64,000 bases of DNA from CAVRGQ01 sp963720785 (lineage in GTDB: Bacteria; Actinomycetota; Acidimicrobiia; IMCC26256; DASPTH01): positions 1-64,000 of the forward strand of contig CAVRGQ010000005.1 of assembly GCA_963720785.1 (NCBI GenBank). The letters are read 5' to 3'. Position 1 is the first letter of the stretch, and each line of letters starts with the position of its first letter. The translations under genes and the position numbers were made by a program. This document shows, one piece after another, positions 17,131 through 25,804 of the stretch. The notes below the pieces were generated by a model that saw nothing but the letters and a program-made list of their open reading frames with translations, did no database searches and was not told the DNA's origin.

Positions 17131-17975
17131 CGATCGATCTCACCCGCGTCGGGGAGCCCTTGTTCCCCGCAGTCCGATCCTGGGACGACACGGCGACCAT
17201 GCTCTACACGCTCGGGGTCGGGGCCACCGAACCTCGGTACGCGACCGAGAACTCCGAGGGCGTCGACCTGGTGGCGATCCCGACGATGGCGGTCACCCTG
17301 CGCGGTCGCCTCCTCGAGGTGGTCGGCGTCCTGGGCGAGCTCGACCCCGCCACGATCCTCCACGTGGAAGAACGAGTGGAGCTGCACCGCCCGCTCCCCA
17401 CGAGCGGCGAGGTCAGCACCACGACCAGGATCGCGGCCGTTCACGACAAGGACCCTCACGCGCTTGCGGTGGTCGAGACGACCGCCCTCATGAACGGCAC
17501 GCCGCTGTTCACGACGACGTCGACGCTGATGCTGCGCGGGGCGGGCGGATTCGGCGGCGACCGCGGCCCTGCCGCGAACGTCGAAGTACCCACACGGACG
17601 CCCGACGAGGTCCTCGAAGCCGTGACTCGACCTGACCAGGCGCTGCTGTACCGATTGACCGGCGATCGCAATCCGCTGCACTCGGATCCGGTCCGTGCCG
17701 CCCGCGCCGGCTTTCCCCGGCCGATCCTCCACGGGCTGTGCACCCTCGGCGCTGCGTGCGTCGGGCTGATCCGTGCTGTCGCCGGCGATGACCCCCGGGG
17801 TGTCGCCGCGGTCGGCGCGCGGTTCTCGTCACCGGTCTTTCCGGGCGAGACGCTGCGGACCGAGGTGTTCTGTGATCCGCGCAGCTCGACTGCGACGTTC
17901 CGCACGTACGCAGGCACGGGCACGGACGCGCGGCTGGTGCTCGACCGCGGCACGCTCCCGCTTCGAAACACCTGA
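17127..17975 (+). CDS. MaoC-like (R)-enoyl-CoA hydratase
   Basis: A 282-residue double hot-dog protein. The hydratase-2 motif is seen as YRLTGDRNPLHSDPVRAARAGF, followed by PILHGLCTLG. The catalytic Asp and His of D-x-N-P-x-H are present. It should add water to a trans-2-enoyl-CoA, giving the 3R-hydroxy product, as in ChsH1/ChsH2 or the peroxisomal type-2 hydratases. Its ATG overlaps the stop of the CoA-transferase (ATGA). The Rieske oxygenase follows 26 nt later. Confidence 0.9.
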   Translation: MTIDLTRVGEPLFPAVRSWDDTATMLYTLGVGATEPRYATENSEGVDLVAIPTMAVTLRGRLLEVVGVLGELDPATILHVEERVELHRPLPTSGEVSTTTRIAAVHDKDPHALAVVETTALMNGTPLFTTTSTLMLRGAGGFGGDRGPAANVEVPTRTPDEVLEAVTRPDQALLYRLTGDRNPLHSDPVRAARAGFPRPILHGLCTLGAACVGLIRAVAGDDPRGVAAVGARFSSPVFPGETLRTEVFCDPRSSTATFRTYAGTGTDARLVLDRGTLPLRNT

Positions 17976-18001
17976 AGACAACCTGAAATGAGGAGACCGT
18001 C

Positions 18002-19015
18002 ATGGTCCTGCAACTGAGCATGCGGCCGACCGGCTGGTTCCATGCTGGTTGGTCCACGGAATTCCCCGCCGGGACCGCGAAGCCGCTCCGCTACTTCGGC
18101 GAAGAGCTCGTCGCGTTCCGCACGGAGTCGGGCGAGCTCCACGTCCTCGACGCGTACTGCCGGCACATGGGCGCCCACCTCGGGTACGAGAGCCGTGTCG
18201 AGCAGGACTGCGTCGTGTGCCCCTACCACGGGTGGCAATGGGACGGCGAAGGCGCCAACCGTTCGATCCCCTACCAGGATCAGCCCAGCCGAGCGCGCAC
18301 CCGGAGCTGGCCCGTCGTCGAGCGCCACGGCCTCGTGCATCTCTGGCACGACCCCGACGGCGGGCCGCCGCGTGCGGACTTCGCGATTCCCGACGTCTTC
18401 CGCGACTTCCACGACCAGCCGGCCACCGAGGAGGACTACTTCCCGTGCTGGCCTCACGGCATCGTGGACAAACCGGACGAGAGGATCCATCCGCAGCTCG
18501 TGCTCGAGAACTCCGCCGACTCCGCGCACTTCCAGTTCACGCATACCGCCGCCGAAACGCCGCAGATGCGCGAGTTCGGGGCCGACGGGCGGCAGTGGTG
18601 GTCGACGATGGACTTCATCTCGCCGCGCACCGGGCAACCGGCCATGCAGGTGCACGTGCGGAACTACGGCATCGGGCTGACCGCCGCCTTCTTCGACAGC
18701 AAAGCGCTTCAGTACCGACTCGTGCTCGCCGCCACCCCGATCGACGAGGAGCGTTCGCACCTGCGCGTGAGCTACTACTTCGCGAGGAACGGTGCCGCGG
18801 GCGACGAACTCCCGCCGGGCGCTGCGGCACTCGCCGGTTCGGTCGAGGAGCTCTTCGAGCAGGACGCACGCATCTGGCGGCATCAGGCCTTCGTGCAAAA
18901 GCCCGTGTACGCGCACGCCGACCGCGCCGCGTACTCAGATCTGCGGCGGTGGTGCGAGCAGTTCTACGAGACCACCGACGGCCAGCGACTCATGCCGGTG
19001 CTCGACGACGAGTGA
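18002..19015 (+). CDS. Rieske non-haem iron oxygenase, KshA-like
   Basis: A 337-residue oxygenase component. The [2Fe-2S] Rieske ligands are C53, H55, C73 and H76 (CRHMGAHLGY...CPYHGW). The mononuclear-iron motif D173-x2-H176-x4-H181 (DSAHFQFTH) bridges to the catalytic domain. CRHMGAHLG and the overall layout resemble KshA, the oxygenase of 3-ketosteroid 9-alpha-hydroxylase, and related sterol monooxygenases, though the chain is shorter than typical KshA. A reductase partner (KshB) is not in the window. AGGAG precedes the ATG at 18002. Confidence 0.85.
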   Translation: MVLQLSMRPTGWFHAGWSTEFPAGTAKPLRYFGEELVAFRTESGELHVLDAYCRHMGAHLGYESRVEQDCVVCPYHGWQWDGEGANRSIPYQDQPSRARTRSWPVVERHGLVHLWHDPDGGPPRADFAIPDVFRDFHDQPATEEDYFPCWPHGIVDKPDERIHPQLVLENSADSAHFQFTHTAAETPQMREFGADGRQWWSTMDFISPRTGQPAMQVHVRNYGIGLTAAFFDSKALQYRLVLAATPIDEERSHLRVSYYFARNGAAGDELPPGAAALAGSVEELFEQDARIWRHQAFVQKPVYAHADRAAYSDLRRWCEQFYETTDGQRLMPVLDDE

Positions 19016-19038
19016 GCACAGGCCGCCGAAACGCCGGC

Positions 19039-19809
19039 TCAGGTCGGCGCCATCCGGAGGCCACCGTCGAAGCGGATCGTCTCTCCGTTCAGGAACACGT
19101 GCTCCATCACTGACGCGATGAGGGCTCCGAGCTCCTCGGGAGCGCCCAGTCGCTTCGGGAAGGCGTTTGCCGCGGCGAAGCTCGAGCGCGTCGCATCGTC
19201 CACGGTGCCGAGCATCGGCGTGTCCATGGTGCCCGGCGCGACGGACACCACCCGCACTCCGATGTCCCCGAGCTCGCGAGCGAGCGGCAGCGTCATCGCG
19301 GTCACCGCGCCCTTGGATGCCGCGTAGGCCGCCTGCCCGATCTGTCCCTCGAACGCAGCGATCGACGAGACGTTCACGACGAGTCCGCGCTCGCCCTCAC
19401 AACTGGCGCTCTGTTCGCGCATGATCCCGACCACGTTCCGGAGCACGTCGAACGTACCCACCACGTTGACCTCCAGATGCCGCCGGAACAACTCGAGGTC
19501 GTGCAGGGATCCGTCGCCCCGGAGCACGCGGCGGGCCCGGAGGATGCCCGCGCAGTTCACGAGGCAGTCGATCCGCCCGAGATGCGCATGTGCGCGCTCC
19601 ACGGCGCCGGCCACGTCGTCCGCAACCGTGACGTCGCACGGCTCGAAGCGGTGGTCACCGGCCATCGAGTCCACGAGCTCGGCACCGTTCGAAGCCGGAA
19701 GGTCGAGCACCACGATGCGAGCGCCCCGCTCGCCGAGTATCTGCGCGACTCCGCGCCCGAGCCCTGACGCCCCGCCCGTCACGACGACACCCGCTCCGGA
19801 GACCTTCAC
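19039..19809 (-). CDS. SDR of the HSD17B10 (3-hydroxyacyl-CoA dehydrogenase type II) kind
   Basis: A 256-residue SDR with TGGASGLGRG (11-20), D36 selecting NAD, NCAG (86-89), S149, and Y162-AASK166. The stretches FEGQIGQAAYAASKGAVTAM and the C-terminal FLNGETIRFDGGLRM closely follow the HSD17B10/3-hydroxy-2-methylbutyryl-CoA dehydrogenase pattern. Likely reaction: oxidation of a 3-hydroxyacyl-CoA, possibly 2-methyl-branched. The GTG at 19809 overlaps the stop of the upstream ACAD (GTGA), so dehydrogenation and 3-hydroxy oxidation are coupled in one transcript under regulon site 4. Confidence 0.85.
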   Translation of the reverse strand: MKVSGAGVVVTGGASGLGRGVAQILGERGARIVVLDLPASNGAELVDSMAGDHRFEPCDVTVADDVAGAVERAHAHLGRIDCLVNCAGILRARRVLRGDGSLHDLELFRRHLEVNVVGTFDVLRNVVGIMREQSASCEGERGLVVNVSSIAAFEGQIGQAAYAASKGAVTAMTLPLARELGDIGVRVVSVAPGTMDTPMLGTVDDATRSSFAAANAFPKRLGAPEELGALIASVMEHVFLNGETIRFDGGLRMAPT

Positions 19810-20975
19810 AGCCGCGCACCCCCCACCACGGCGCGCCCGATGATCTCCTTCATGACCTCGGTCGTCCCGGCGTAGATGGTCGTGACCCGCGTGTCGAGGA
19901 AGGCCCGGGCGATGGGGTACTCCCGCATGTAGCCGTACCCACCGTGCAGCTGAACACAACGGTCGACGCAGTCCTGGTGCATCTCCGTGCACCACCACTT
20001 CGCCATCGCAGCCTTCTCGGCCGTGAGTTCGCCGGCATTGAGGTCCAGCACGCACTCGCGCACGAACGCCCTCCCGATCGTGATCCGGGTCTGCAACTCG
20101 GCGAGCACGAGACGCGTGTTCTGGAGCGCGCTGATCGGCTGCCCGAAGGCGAGCCGGTCGTTGCAGTCCGCGACCGTGAGGTCGAGCGCGTACTGGGCCG
20201 CGGCGACCGCCCAGACCGCGACCGACATGCGTTCCTGCGCGAGGTTCCGCATCAGATACCCGAACCCCTCGCCCTCCCGACCGAGCAGGTTGGCCACCGG
20301 AACCCGGACGTCCTCGAAGAGAAGCTCCGCGGTGTCCTGGGCGTCGAGCCCGATCTTGTCCAGCTTGCGCGGGCGAGTGAAGCCCTCCATGCCCCGCTCG
20401 AGCACGACGAGGCTGACGCCGCGATGACGCTCCGACGGGTCGGTCTTCACGGCGGTCACGACGACGTCGGCATGGATCCCGTTGGTGATGAACGTCTTCG
20501 CGCCGTTCACCACGTACACGTCGCCGACCGGCCCGGCTTCACGACGCGCGCTCGTCTTGATGCCCGCCACGTCGCTGCCCGCGTCGGGCTCGGTCATCGC
20601 GATGGCGGTCACGATCTCCCCGGTGACGAATCCGGGCAACCAACGGGCCTGCTGCTCCGGCGTCGTGAAGTGCAGCAGGTACGGAAGCACGATGTCGTTG
20701 TGCAACGTGATCGAGAGCCCGGCAGCGGCCGCTCCCACACGGGCGAACTCCTCACCGATGACCATGTTGAAGCGAAAGTCGTCGACTCCCCCTCCTCCGA
20801 ACTCCTCGGGCACGGCCGTGCCGAGGAGACCGGCGGCACCGGCCGCTCGGAAGAGTTCACGGTCGACGAGGCGCGCCGCATCCCACGCATCGAGGTGCGG
20901 AACGACCTCGCGCTCGACGAAGCCACGCACGGCCCGGCGGAACTCCTCGTGGTCGTCGTCGAAGAACCGCGGCAC
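19806..20975 (-). CDS. Acyl-CoA dehydrogenase
   Basis: A complete 389-residue ACAD with TAIAMTEPDAGSDVAGI, NGAKTFITNG, the catalytic-base region QLHGGYGYMREYPIARAFLD, and a C-terminal TTEVMKEIIGR. This is the classical homotetrameric type, closest in style to long-chain or isovaleryl-type enzymes. The GTG start at 20975 is preceded by TAGAGT (rc of 20984-20989) with 8 nt between, giving a leaderless promoter directly beside regulon site 4. The SDR gene behind it overlaps by 4 nt. Confidence 0.92.
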   Translation of the reverse strand: MPRFFDDDHEEFRRAVRGFVEREVVPHLDAWDAARLVDRELFRAAGAAGLLGTAVPEEFGGGGVDDFRFNMVIGEEFARVGAAAAGLSITLHNDIVLPYLLHFTTPEQQARWLPGFVTGEIVTAIAMTEPDAGSDVAGIKTSARREAGPVGDVYVVNGAKTFITNGIHADVVVTAVKTDPSERHRGVSLVVLERGMEGFTRPRKLDKIGLDAQDTAELLFEDVRVPVANLLGREGEGFGYLMRNLAQERMSVAVWAVAAAQYALDLTVADCNDRLAFGQPISALQNTRLVLAELQTRITIGRAFVRECVLDLNAGELTAEKAAMAKWWCTEMHQDCVDRCVQLHGGYGYMREYPIARAFLDTRVTTIYAGTTEVMKEIIGRAVVGGARL

Positions 20976-20990
20976 GGCCGAGCACTCTAG

Positions 20991-21006
20991 TTGACGACAT
21001 CGTCAA
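20991..21006. promoter_or_regulatory. TTGAC-N6-GTCAA operator, site 4
   Basis: TTGACGACATCGTCAA between the divergent ACAD (minus, start 20975) and the damaged SDR gene (plus, start 21044). It abuts the inferred -10 box of the ACAD gene at 20984-20989. Confidence 0.7.
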
Positions 21007-21043
21007 GTTCAAACGTGGGCTGATGGCGAAACGGGGGTCGACC

Positions 21044-21580
21044 ATGCGGTTGCTCGAAGGAAGCGTCGTGATCGTCACCGGTGCCGGTCGCGGACTGGGT
21101 CGGGCGCACGCGCTCGCGCTGACGGATGCGGGAGCAACCGTGGTGGTGAACGATCTCGGCGTGACCCTCCGCGGCGAGCCCGAGGACGGAGGCTCCCCCG
21201 CGGACTCGGTCGTTGCGGAGATCGAGAACCTCGGAGGCACCGCGTTGGCGGATGGGACTTCCGTGACCGATTGGGACGGCATCGAAACCCTCGTGGCCCG
21301 CGTCGTCGATCGCTTCGGCCGGCTCGATGGCGCCGTGAACAACGCCGGGTTCCTCCGGGACAAGCAGAGCGACGGTTGGGATCGCCTCGACCCTGCGAAC
21401 GCCTCGCCGGTCGTCGCCTGGTTGACCAGTCGGGAGTCAGGCTGGCGGTCGGGCGCGATCCTGCGCATCGACGGTGACATCGTCAGGCGCGTCGATGGCT
21501 ACCCGCTCAAGCGCGTTCCCGAAGGGTCTGGCCGGACTCGGTTCGTGAGTCGTCGGACACGTCTCAGGACTTGTTCTTGA
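21044..21580 (+). pseudogene. SDR gene with an internal deletion removing the active site
   Basis: 178 codons in one open frame. Residues 1-107 are a normal SDR start (VTGAGRGLGRAHAL at 11-24, VNNAGFLRDK at 98-107). Then the text jumps from DKQSDGWDR to LDPANASPVVAWLTS, which normally lies near the C-terminus. Roughly 100 residues holding the catalytic Ser-Tyr-Lys are missing, with the junction about 21365-21385, so the product cannot be an active dehydrogenase. The ATG at 21044 has GGGGG 6 nt upstream; an ATG at 21023 is also in frame. The 3' end overlaps the convergent ECH by 17 bp. Confidence 0.75.
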
Positions 21581-22337
21581 ACCCTTCGATGGTTCGCTTG
21601 ATGTCTTCGGTCGCGAACGACTCCGCTTCGGCCGACATGGCGAACGGCGCCACCAACTGGATCGCCTGCTGGAGATGCAGGTTCACGGCCCGCTTCGTCT
21701 CCTGCACAGCCTGAGGCGGCTGGGCGGCGATCTTGTGGGCGAGCGCGACGGCCTCCTCGAGGAGACGGTCGTGCGGTACCACGCGGTTGGCGAGCCCCAA
21801 CTCGACCGCGAGGTCGGCCGGGATGCGGTCACCGGTAAAGAGGTACTCCTTCGCCTTCAGGATGCTCATCATCAGCGGCCACGCAACTGCGCCACCGTCG
21901 CCGGCAACCAGCCCGATCGACACGTGCGTGTCGGCCATGAAGGCCGTGTCCGCCATCAGCACGATGTCGCACGACGTCGCGACGCTGCAGCCGAGGCCCA
22001 CCGCCGGACCGTTCACCGCGGCGATGAGCGGCTTGTGGAACGCCACCATGCTGTCGAGCAGCCGGCGGGCCATCCGCAAGGACTTCCGCCGGTGTTCCGA
22101 GTCTTCGTAGTCGCGGATGAAACCGGGGACGTTCCCACCGGCGCTGAATGCCTTCCCGGCTCCGGTCAACACCACGGCGCGCACCTCGGGGTCGTCACCC
22201 AGGTGCACCCAGACGTCGGTCATCGCGTGGTGCAGATCGTCCACGAACGCATTCCGCTCGTCGGGGTTGTTCAACGTGAGAATGCGCACCGGCCCATCGG
22301 TGTCGATGCGCAGCACGGGCGGCGGGACGTAGTCCAC
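21564..22337 (-). CDS. Enoyl-CoA hydratase/isomerase family protein
   Basis: A 257-residue crotonase with GKAFSAGGNVPGF and NGPAVGLGCSVATSCDIV as oxyanion segments, and LVAGDGGAVAWPLMMS, which replaces the usual catalytic-Glu loop. It is clearly related to the ECH at 63128-63907 (both share VAGDGGAV and LLKAKxYL-type stretches), so the two are paralogues. The GTG at 22337 is preceded by AGGGAG. It is transcribed away from regulon site 5. Confidence 0.88.
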   Translation of the reverse strand: MDYVPPPVLRIDTDGPVRILTLNNPDERNAFVDDLHHAMTDVWVHLGDDPEVRAVVLTGAGKAFSAGGNVPGFIRDYEDSEHRRKSLRMARRLLDSMVAFHKPLIAAVNGPAVGLGCSVATSCDIVLMADTAFMADTHVSIGLVAGDGGAVAWPLMMSILKAKEYLFTGDRIPADLAVELGLANRVVPHDRLLEEAVALAHKIAAQPPQAVQETKRAVNLHLQQAIQLVAPFAMSAEAESFATEDIKRTIEGFKNKS

Positions 22338-22363
22338 GGCGGGTTCTCCCTGTTCGAGCGAGG

Positions 22364-22381
22364 ATCGCGGAACTCCGCGAT
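22364..22381. repeat. 18-bp inverted repeat in the ECH leader
   Basis: ATCGCGGA-ac-TCCGCGAT, a perfect 8-bp inverted repeat with a 2-nt centre, between regulon site 5 and the GTG of the ECH at 22337. It could be a second operator or a leader hairpin. Confidence 0.35.
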
Positions 22382-22397
22382 TGTCCGGACGGCGCGT

Positions 22398-22413
22398 TTG
22401 ACGATAGCGTCAA
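22398..22413. promoter_or_regulatory. TTGAC-N6-GTCAA operator, site 5
   Basis: TTGACGATAGCGTCAA in the divergent region between the ECH (minus) and the ACAD operon (plus, start 22463). TAGCGT (22405-22410) within it could be the -10 box of the plus-strand operon, giving a leader of about 45 nt with a GAGGAG Shine-Dalgarno site. Confidence 0.7.
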
Positions 22414-22462
22414 GTTCTCGTGGAGTCGACCCGACTGCCACGACACCCTGAGGAGCGGACCG

Positions 22463-23614
22463 TTGGCACAGCTCATCGTGCCCGACGATCGTTGGTCGCC
22501 GGACGAATACGCGCGGGCGTTCGCGACATTTCTCGCCACGGACGTTCGCATCGCACCTTTCCGCAACTACCGCAACGCGGTGGTCGAGGAAGCGGCCGAG
22601 CACCTGGCGAAGCTGCAGGCCCTGCTCTTCGACGAGGGGTGGTCGAGGATCGGTTGGCCCGTCGAGGTCGGTGGTCTCGGCGGCGACCCCGTCTGCCGGG
22701 CGGCGATGTTCGAGACCCTGACGCTCGCCAACGTGCCCCTGCCCGAGGGGTACCTGACGCTCGAGATCCTCGCCCCCGTGCTGCTCGTGCACGCCCCGCA
22801 CCTCGCCGACCGCTACTTCGCCGACCTGCTGCGCGGCGACGAGGTCTGGTGCCAGGGGTTCTCCGAACCCGACGCCGGCTCCGACCTCGCGAGCCTGACC
22901 ACCCGGTTGGAACCGGACGGCGACGGTTGGCGCGTGACCGGACAGAAGGTGTGGTCGTCGTTCGGGATCCTCGCGAACCGGTCCGTGTTGCTCGCCCGCA
23001 GTGGGGAGCCGGGACACCGCGGATTGACGATGGTGCTCGTCGACCTCGACCAGCCCGGCGCGGAGGTTCGCCCGATCCGCACCGAGGACGGTCACAACCA
23101 CCTCGCGGAGATCTTCCTCGACGGCACGTACGTGGAAGGCGACCACGTTGTGGGCGCGGTCGGTGCCGGCTGGGCGGTCGCCATGTACATGCTGCAGTGG
23201 GAACGCGGCGCGTGGGGATGGCAGCAACAGGGCAAGTTCCACCGCCGTCTCGAGCAGGCCGTGGCCACGCCGGGCCCGCACCCACCGTCCGCCGAGGCGA
23301 TCGGCCGCGCGTACCTCGCTGCGACGGCCCTGCGGGTGCGTACCCGCAACACCGTCCACCGTCTCGCGCGGGAAGAGCAGATCGCGGCCGAGACGTCGGT
23401 CGACAAGCTGCTGCTCGTCGACGCCGAGGTGCAGGTGTTCGACATCGCCCGTCGCGGTCTCGCACCCCTGCTCGAGACGGACGACACGGCGGAGACCGAG
23501 TGGTGGCGGTCCGAATTCCTGTACAGCCGGGCCGCGCCCATCTACGGCGGATCGCAGGAGATCCAGCGCACGCTGGTCGCGCAGCGGCTGCTCGGACTTC
23601 CTCGGGAGGCGTGA
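22463..23614 (+). CDS. Acyl-CoA dehydrogenase (large subunit of a pair)
   Basis: A 383-residue ACAD: WCQGFSEPDAGSDLASL, TGQKVWSSFG, QWERGAWGW, and the C-terminal IYGGSQEIQRTLVAQRLLGLP. The start is a TTG at 22463, supported by TGAGGAG about 7 nt upstream; the GTG at 22420 is out of frame. The next ACAD starts on its stop codon (TGATG), a coupling typical of heteromeric FadE pairs that act on CoA esters of bulky substrates such as steroid side chains. First gene of a five-cistron operon under regulon site 5. Confidence 0.9.
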   Translation: MAQLIVPDDRWSPDEYARAFATFLATDVRIAPFRNYRNAVVEEAAEHLAKLQALLFDEGWSRIGWPVEVGGLGGDPVCRAAMFETLTLANVPLPEGYLTLEILAPVLLVHAPHLADRYFADLLRGDEVWCQGFSEPDAGSDLASLTTRLEPDGDGWRVTGQKVWSSFGILANRSVLLARSGEPGHRGLTMVLVDLDQPGAEVRPIRTEDGHNHLAEIFLDGTYVEGDHVVGAVGAGWAVAMYMLQWERGAWGWQQQGKFHRRLEQAVATPGPHPPSAEAIGRAYLAATALRVRTRNTVHRLAREEQIAAETSVDKLLLVDAEVQVFDIARRGLAPLLETDDTAETEWWRSEFLYSRAAPIYGGSQEIQRTLVAQRLLGLPREA

Positions 23615-24588
23615 TGGACGACGACACCCTGGCGCTCCTCCGGACGAGCATCGAGCACGTCCTCACCACCGACGACGGCACGCCGCTCGCCACCCGCCTC
23701 GACGAACTCGGCTGGCAGGACGTCACCGCGGACGACGAATCCGCCGCGGTGCGGACGCTGTTCGAGGTGAAGGGCGCAACCCGTTCTCCGGCGCCGGTCC
23801 TCGACGTCGTGGTCGCCGAGCGCGCCGCCAGCCTGCTGCGCGAGCCCAGGCTGGCCGACGCTTCCCTGCTGCTCGGCTCCGACCTTCGCGAGACGCGTGC
23901 GCCGCTCCACGCCGGGCAGGTCGTGGTCGACGGATTCGTCGCCGCGACGCCGGCCGACGACGCACGACTGTTCACGCTCGTGCGCGACGAGAAGCGGTCG
24001 CGCTTCGCGATGTTGCCGGTCGGAGAACTCGACCGCACCGCGGTCGCCGGCCTGGACCCGTCACTCGGCCTGACGCGCGTCACGGGAACCGCCCCGCCCG
24101 AATGGATCGACGGCGACGGCGATGACGACGCAGTGCTGGCCGACCTGACTGCATACGCGCAGCGCGCGCTCGCCGCGGAGCACGTGGGCCTCGGCGAGGT
24201 GATGCTGCGCGACGCCGTCCAGTACGCGTGCGATCGTCGGCAGTACGGGCGAGCCATCGGCAGCTTCCAGGCCGTCCAACATCGCCTGGCCGACGCTCGC
24301 GCCTGCCTCACCGGCGCCGCGGTCGTCGTCGAGGAGGCGTTCAACGACTCGACGCCGTGGACCGCGACCGTCGCCAAGGCCCTCGCCGGGCGGGCGTTCG
24401 AGGAAGTCTCGCGTCAGAGCCAACAGGCATACGGAGCCATCGGTTTCACCTGGGAACACGAGTTCCACCGCTTCCTGCGCCGCGGCTACCTCGTCGACGC
24501 GCTCTTCGGTGACTGGCGTTCCCTGCAGGAGGAGATCGGCCGCGCCATCCTCGACACCCGCAGCGTCACCCGGATCGGAAGTCTCTGA
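23614..24588 (+). CDS. Acyl-CoA dehydrogenase (short subunit of a pair)
   Basis: A 324-residue ACAD-like protein with a degenerate N-terminal domain and a conserved C-terminal domain: YACDRRQYGRAIGSFQAVQHRLAD, and AYGAIGFTWEHEFHRFLRR, where HEFH-type sequence holds the catalytic region. It is predicted to complete the flavin and substrate site of the ACAD upstream, with which it overlaps. Its stop overlaps the next start (TGATG), so the operon is translationally coupled from 22463 onward. Confidence 0.88.
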   Translation: MDDDTLALLRTSIEHVLTTDDGTPLATRLDELGWQDVTADDESAAVRTLFEVKGATRSPAPVLDVVVAERAASLLREPRLADASLLLGSDLRETRAPLHAGQVVVDGFVAATPADDARLFTLVRDEKRSRFAMLPVGELDRTAVAGLDPSLGLTRVTGTAPPEWIDGDGDDDAVLADLTAYAQRALAAEHVGLGEVMLRDAVQYACDRRQYGRAIGSFQAVQHRLADARACLTGAAVVVEEAFNDSTPWTATVAKALAGRAFEEVSRQSQQAYGAIGFTWEHEFHRFLRRGYLVDALFGDWRSLQEEIGRAILDTRSVTRIGSL

Positions 24589-25804
24589 TGAGCACACTGC
24601 AATCGATCGGCGGCTACCTGCCGCCGTGGGGTACCGCCGGCAAACGGACCTGCGGTCTCGACGAGGACGCGGTGACCCTCGCGGTCGCCGCCGGTCGTCA
24701 GGCACTCGCAGGCGGCGGTGAGCGGGTGACCCGGGTCGTGATGGTCACCCGCCGACCGCCGCTGCTCGAGGGCGACAACGGTGCGGCGCTCCTCGCCGGT
24801 CTCGGGCTCCCGGCGACCACCGAGGTGGTCGAGCAGCTCGGCGGAGGTCCTGCGACCATCGAGGCCCTCGCATCTGCCGCACCGGGCACCCTCGTGATCG
24901 GCGTCGACACCGACGACCGGGCGGGTGCCGCGGCGGCGCTGAACGGGACGGGTGGCATCGAGCTCACGTCCGGCCGTTCGATCAACCGCAGCCTGCCGGT
25001 GCGCACGCGCGACCTGGAGGGCGTGCTCCACGAGTACGACGACCCCCGGTTGCTGCGCGAACGCGGCGCGATGACATCGCTGGGCTTCCTCGGCCTTGAC
25101 GAGAAGGCGGCCGCGGTCGTCGGGCTGAGCGCGCGCGAGGCCGCCGCGTTCGCCGCGACGGTGCACCCTCCGCACCGACGACGGGCGCGAGCGCACCCAT
25201 CTTCGCGATCGGTGCGCTCGTCGAGAGTCGGGGCCACGGCGTTGTCGTCGCCGTCGAGCAGGCACACGCGGCACATGCGGTGCTCGCGTCGGGGATGATC
25301 CCGGTGCGGTTCGACGCTCGCTCCCCGGTCCCCCCTCCGCAACTCCGCCATCACGAGGGCCCGGACCTTGCGATCGCGCTGGCCGGTTACGAACGCGCCT
25401 TCGATCCGAAGCTGCGGCTGGAGGCGGCGCAGTGCTCGCAGTGCGGGTTGCTGTCGTATCCCCCACGCCTTCGGTGTCTGGAGTGTGGCTCCGAGGACCC
25501 GACCGCCGTGGTCGCGCTGCCACGGGACTGCGTGGTGTACACCACCACGACGATTCGTGTCCCGGTACCGAGTCTCGCGACGCCGTACTCGTTGGTCATC
25601 GTCGAGCTCGGCGATTCGGGGGTTCGCCTGCTCACCCACGTCACCGGAACGCCACCGGGCACCGTCGCCATCGGCGATGCCGGGTCGCTGGTGTTCCGGC
25701 TCGTCGCGGTCCGTTCGGGCGTCCCCGACTACGGCTACGCCTTCCTCCCCGACGTGCCCTCTCTTCCCGACTCGGCTCCCGCATCCCAGGAGGTCTCCGC
25801 ATGA
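24588..25804 (+). CDS. HMG-CoA synthase/KAS III-like domain fused to DUF35 OB fold, one frameshift
   Basis: About 405 residues once the break near 25160 is bridged. The N-terminal half is a thiolase-superfamily domain of HMG-CoA-synthase type (MSTLQSIGGYLPPWGT, GFLGLDEKAAAVVGLS, then FAIGALVESRGHGVVVAVE). The C-terminal half is a DUF35 unit with a zinc ribbon (CSQCGLLSYPPRLRCLECG) and OB fold. The usual nucleophilic Cys region reads EQLGGGPATIEAL, and the only Cys of the first 110 residues is C22, so condensing activity is doubtful. It is fused in one frame family and followed by a thiolase overlapping by 4 nt. A partner or scaffold role is inferred. Confidence 0.75.

Noticed and set aside
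22420..24588. A single long protein starting with GTG at 22420
   Set aside because: Its first 398 codons are a shadow of the ACAD at 22463 in another frame; only the part from 23614 is homologous to ACADs.
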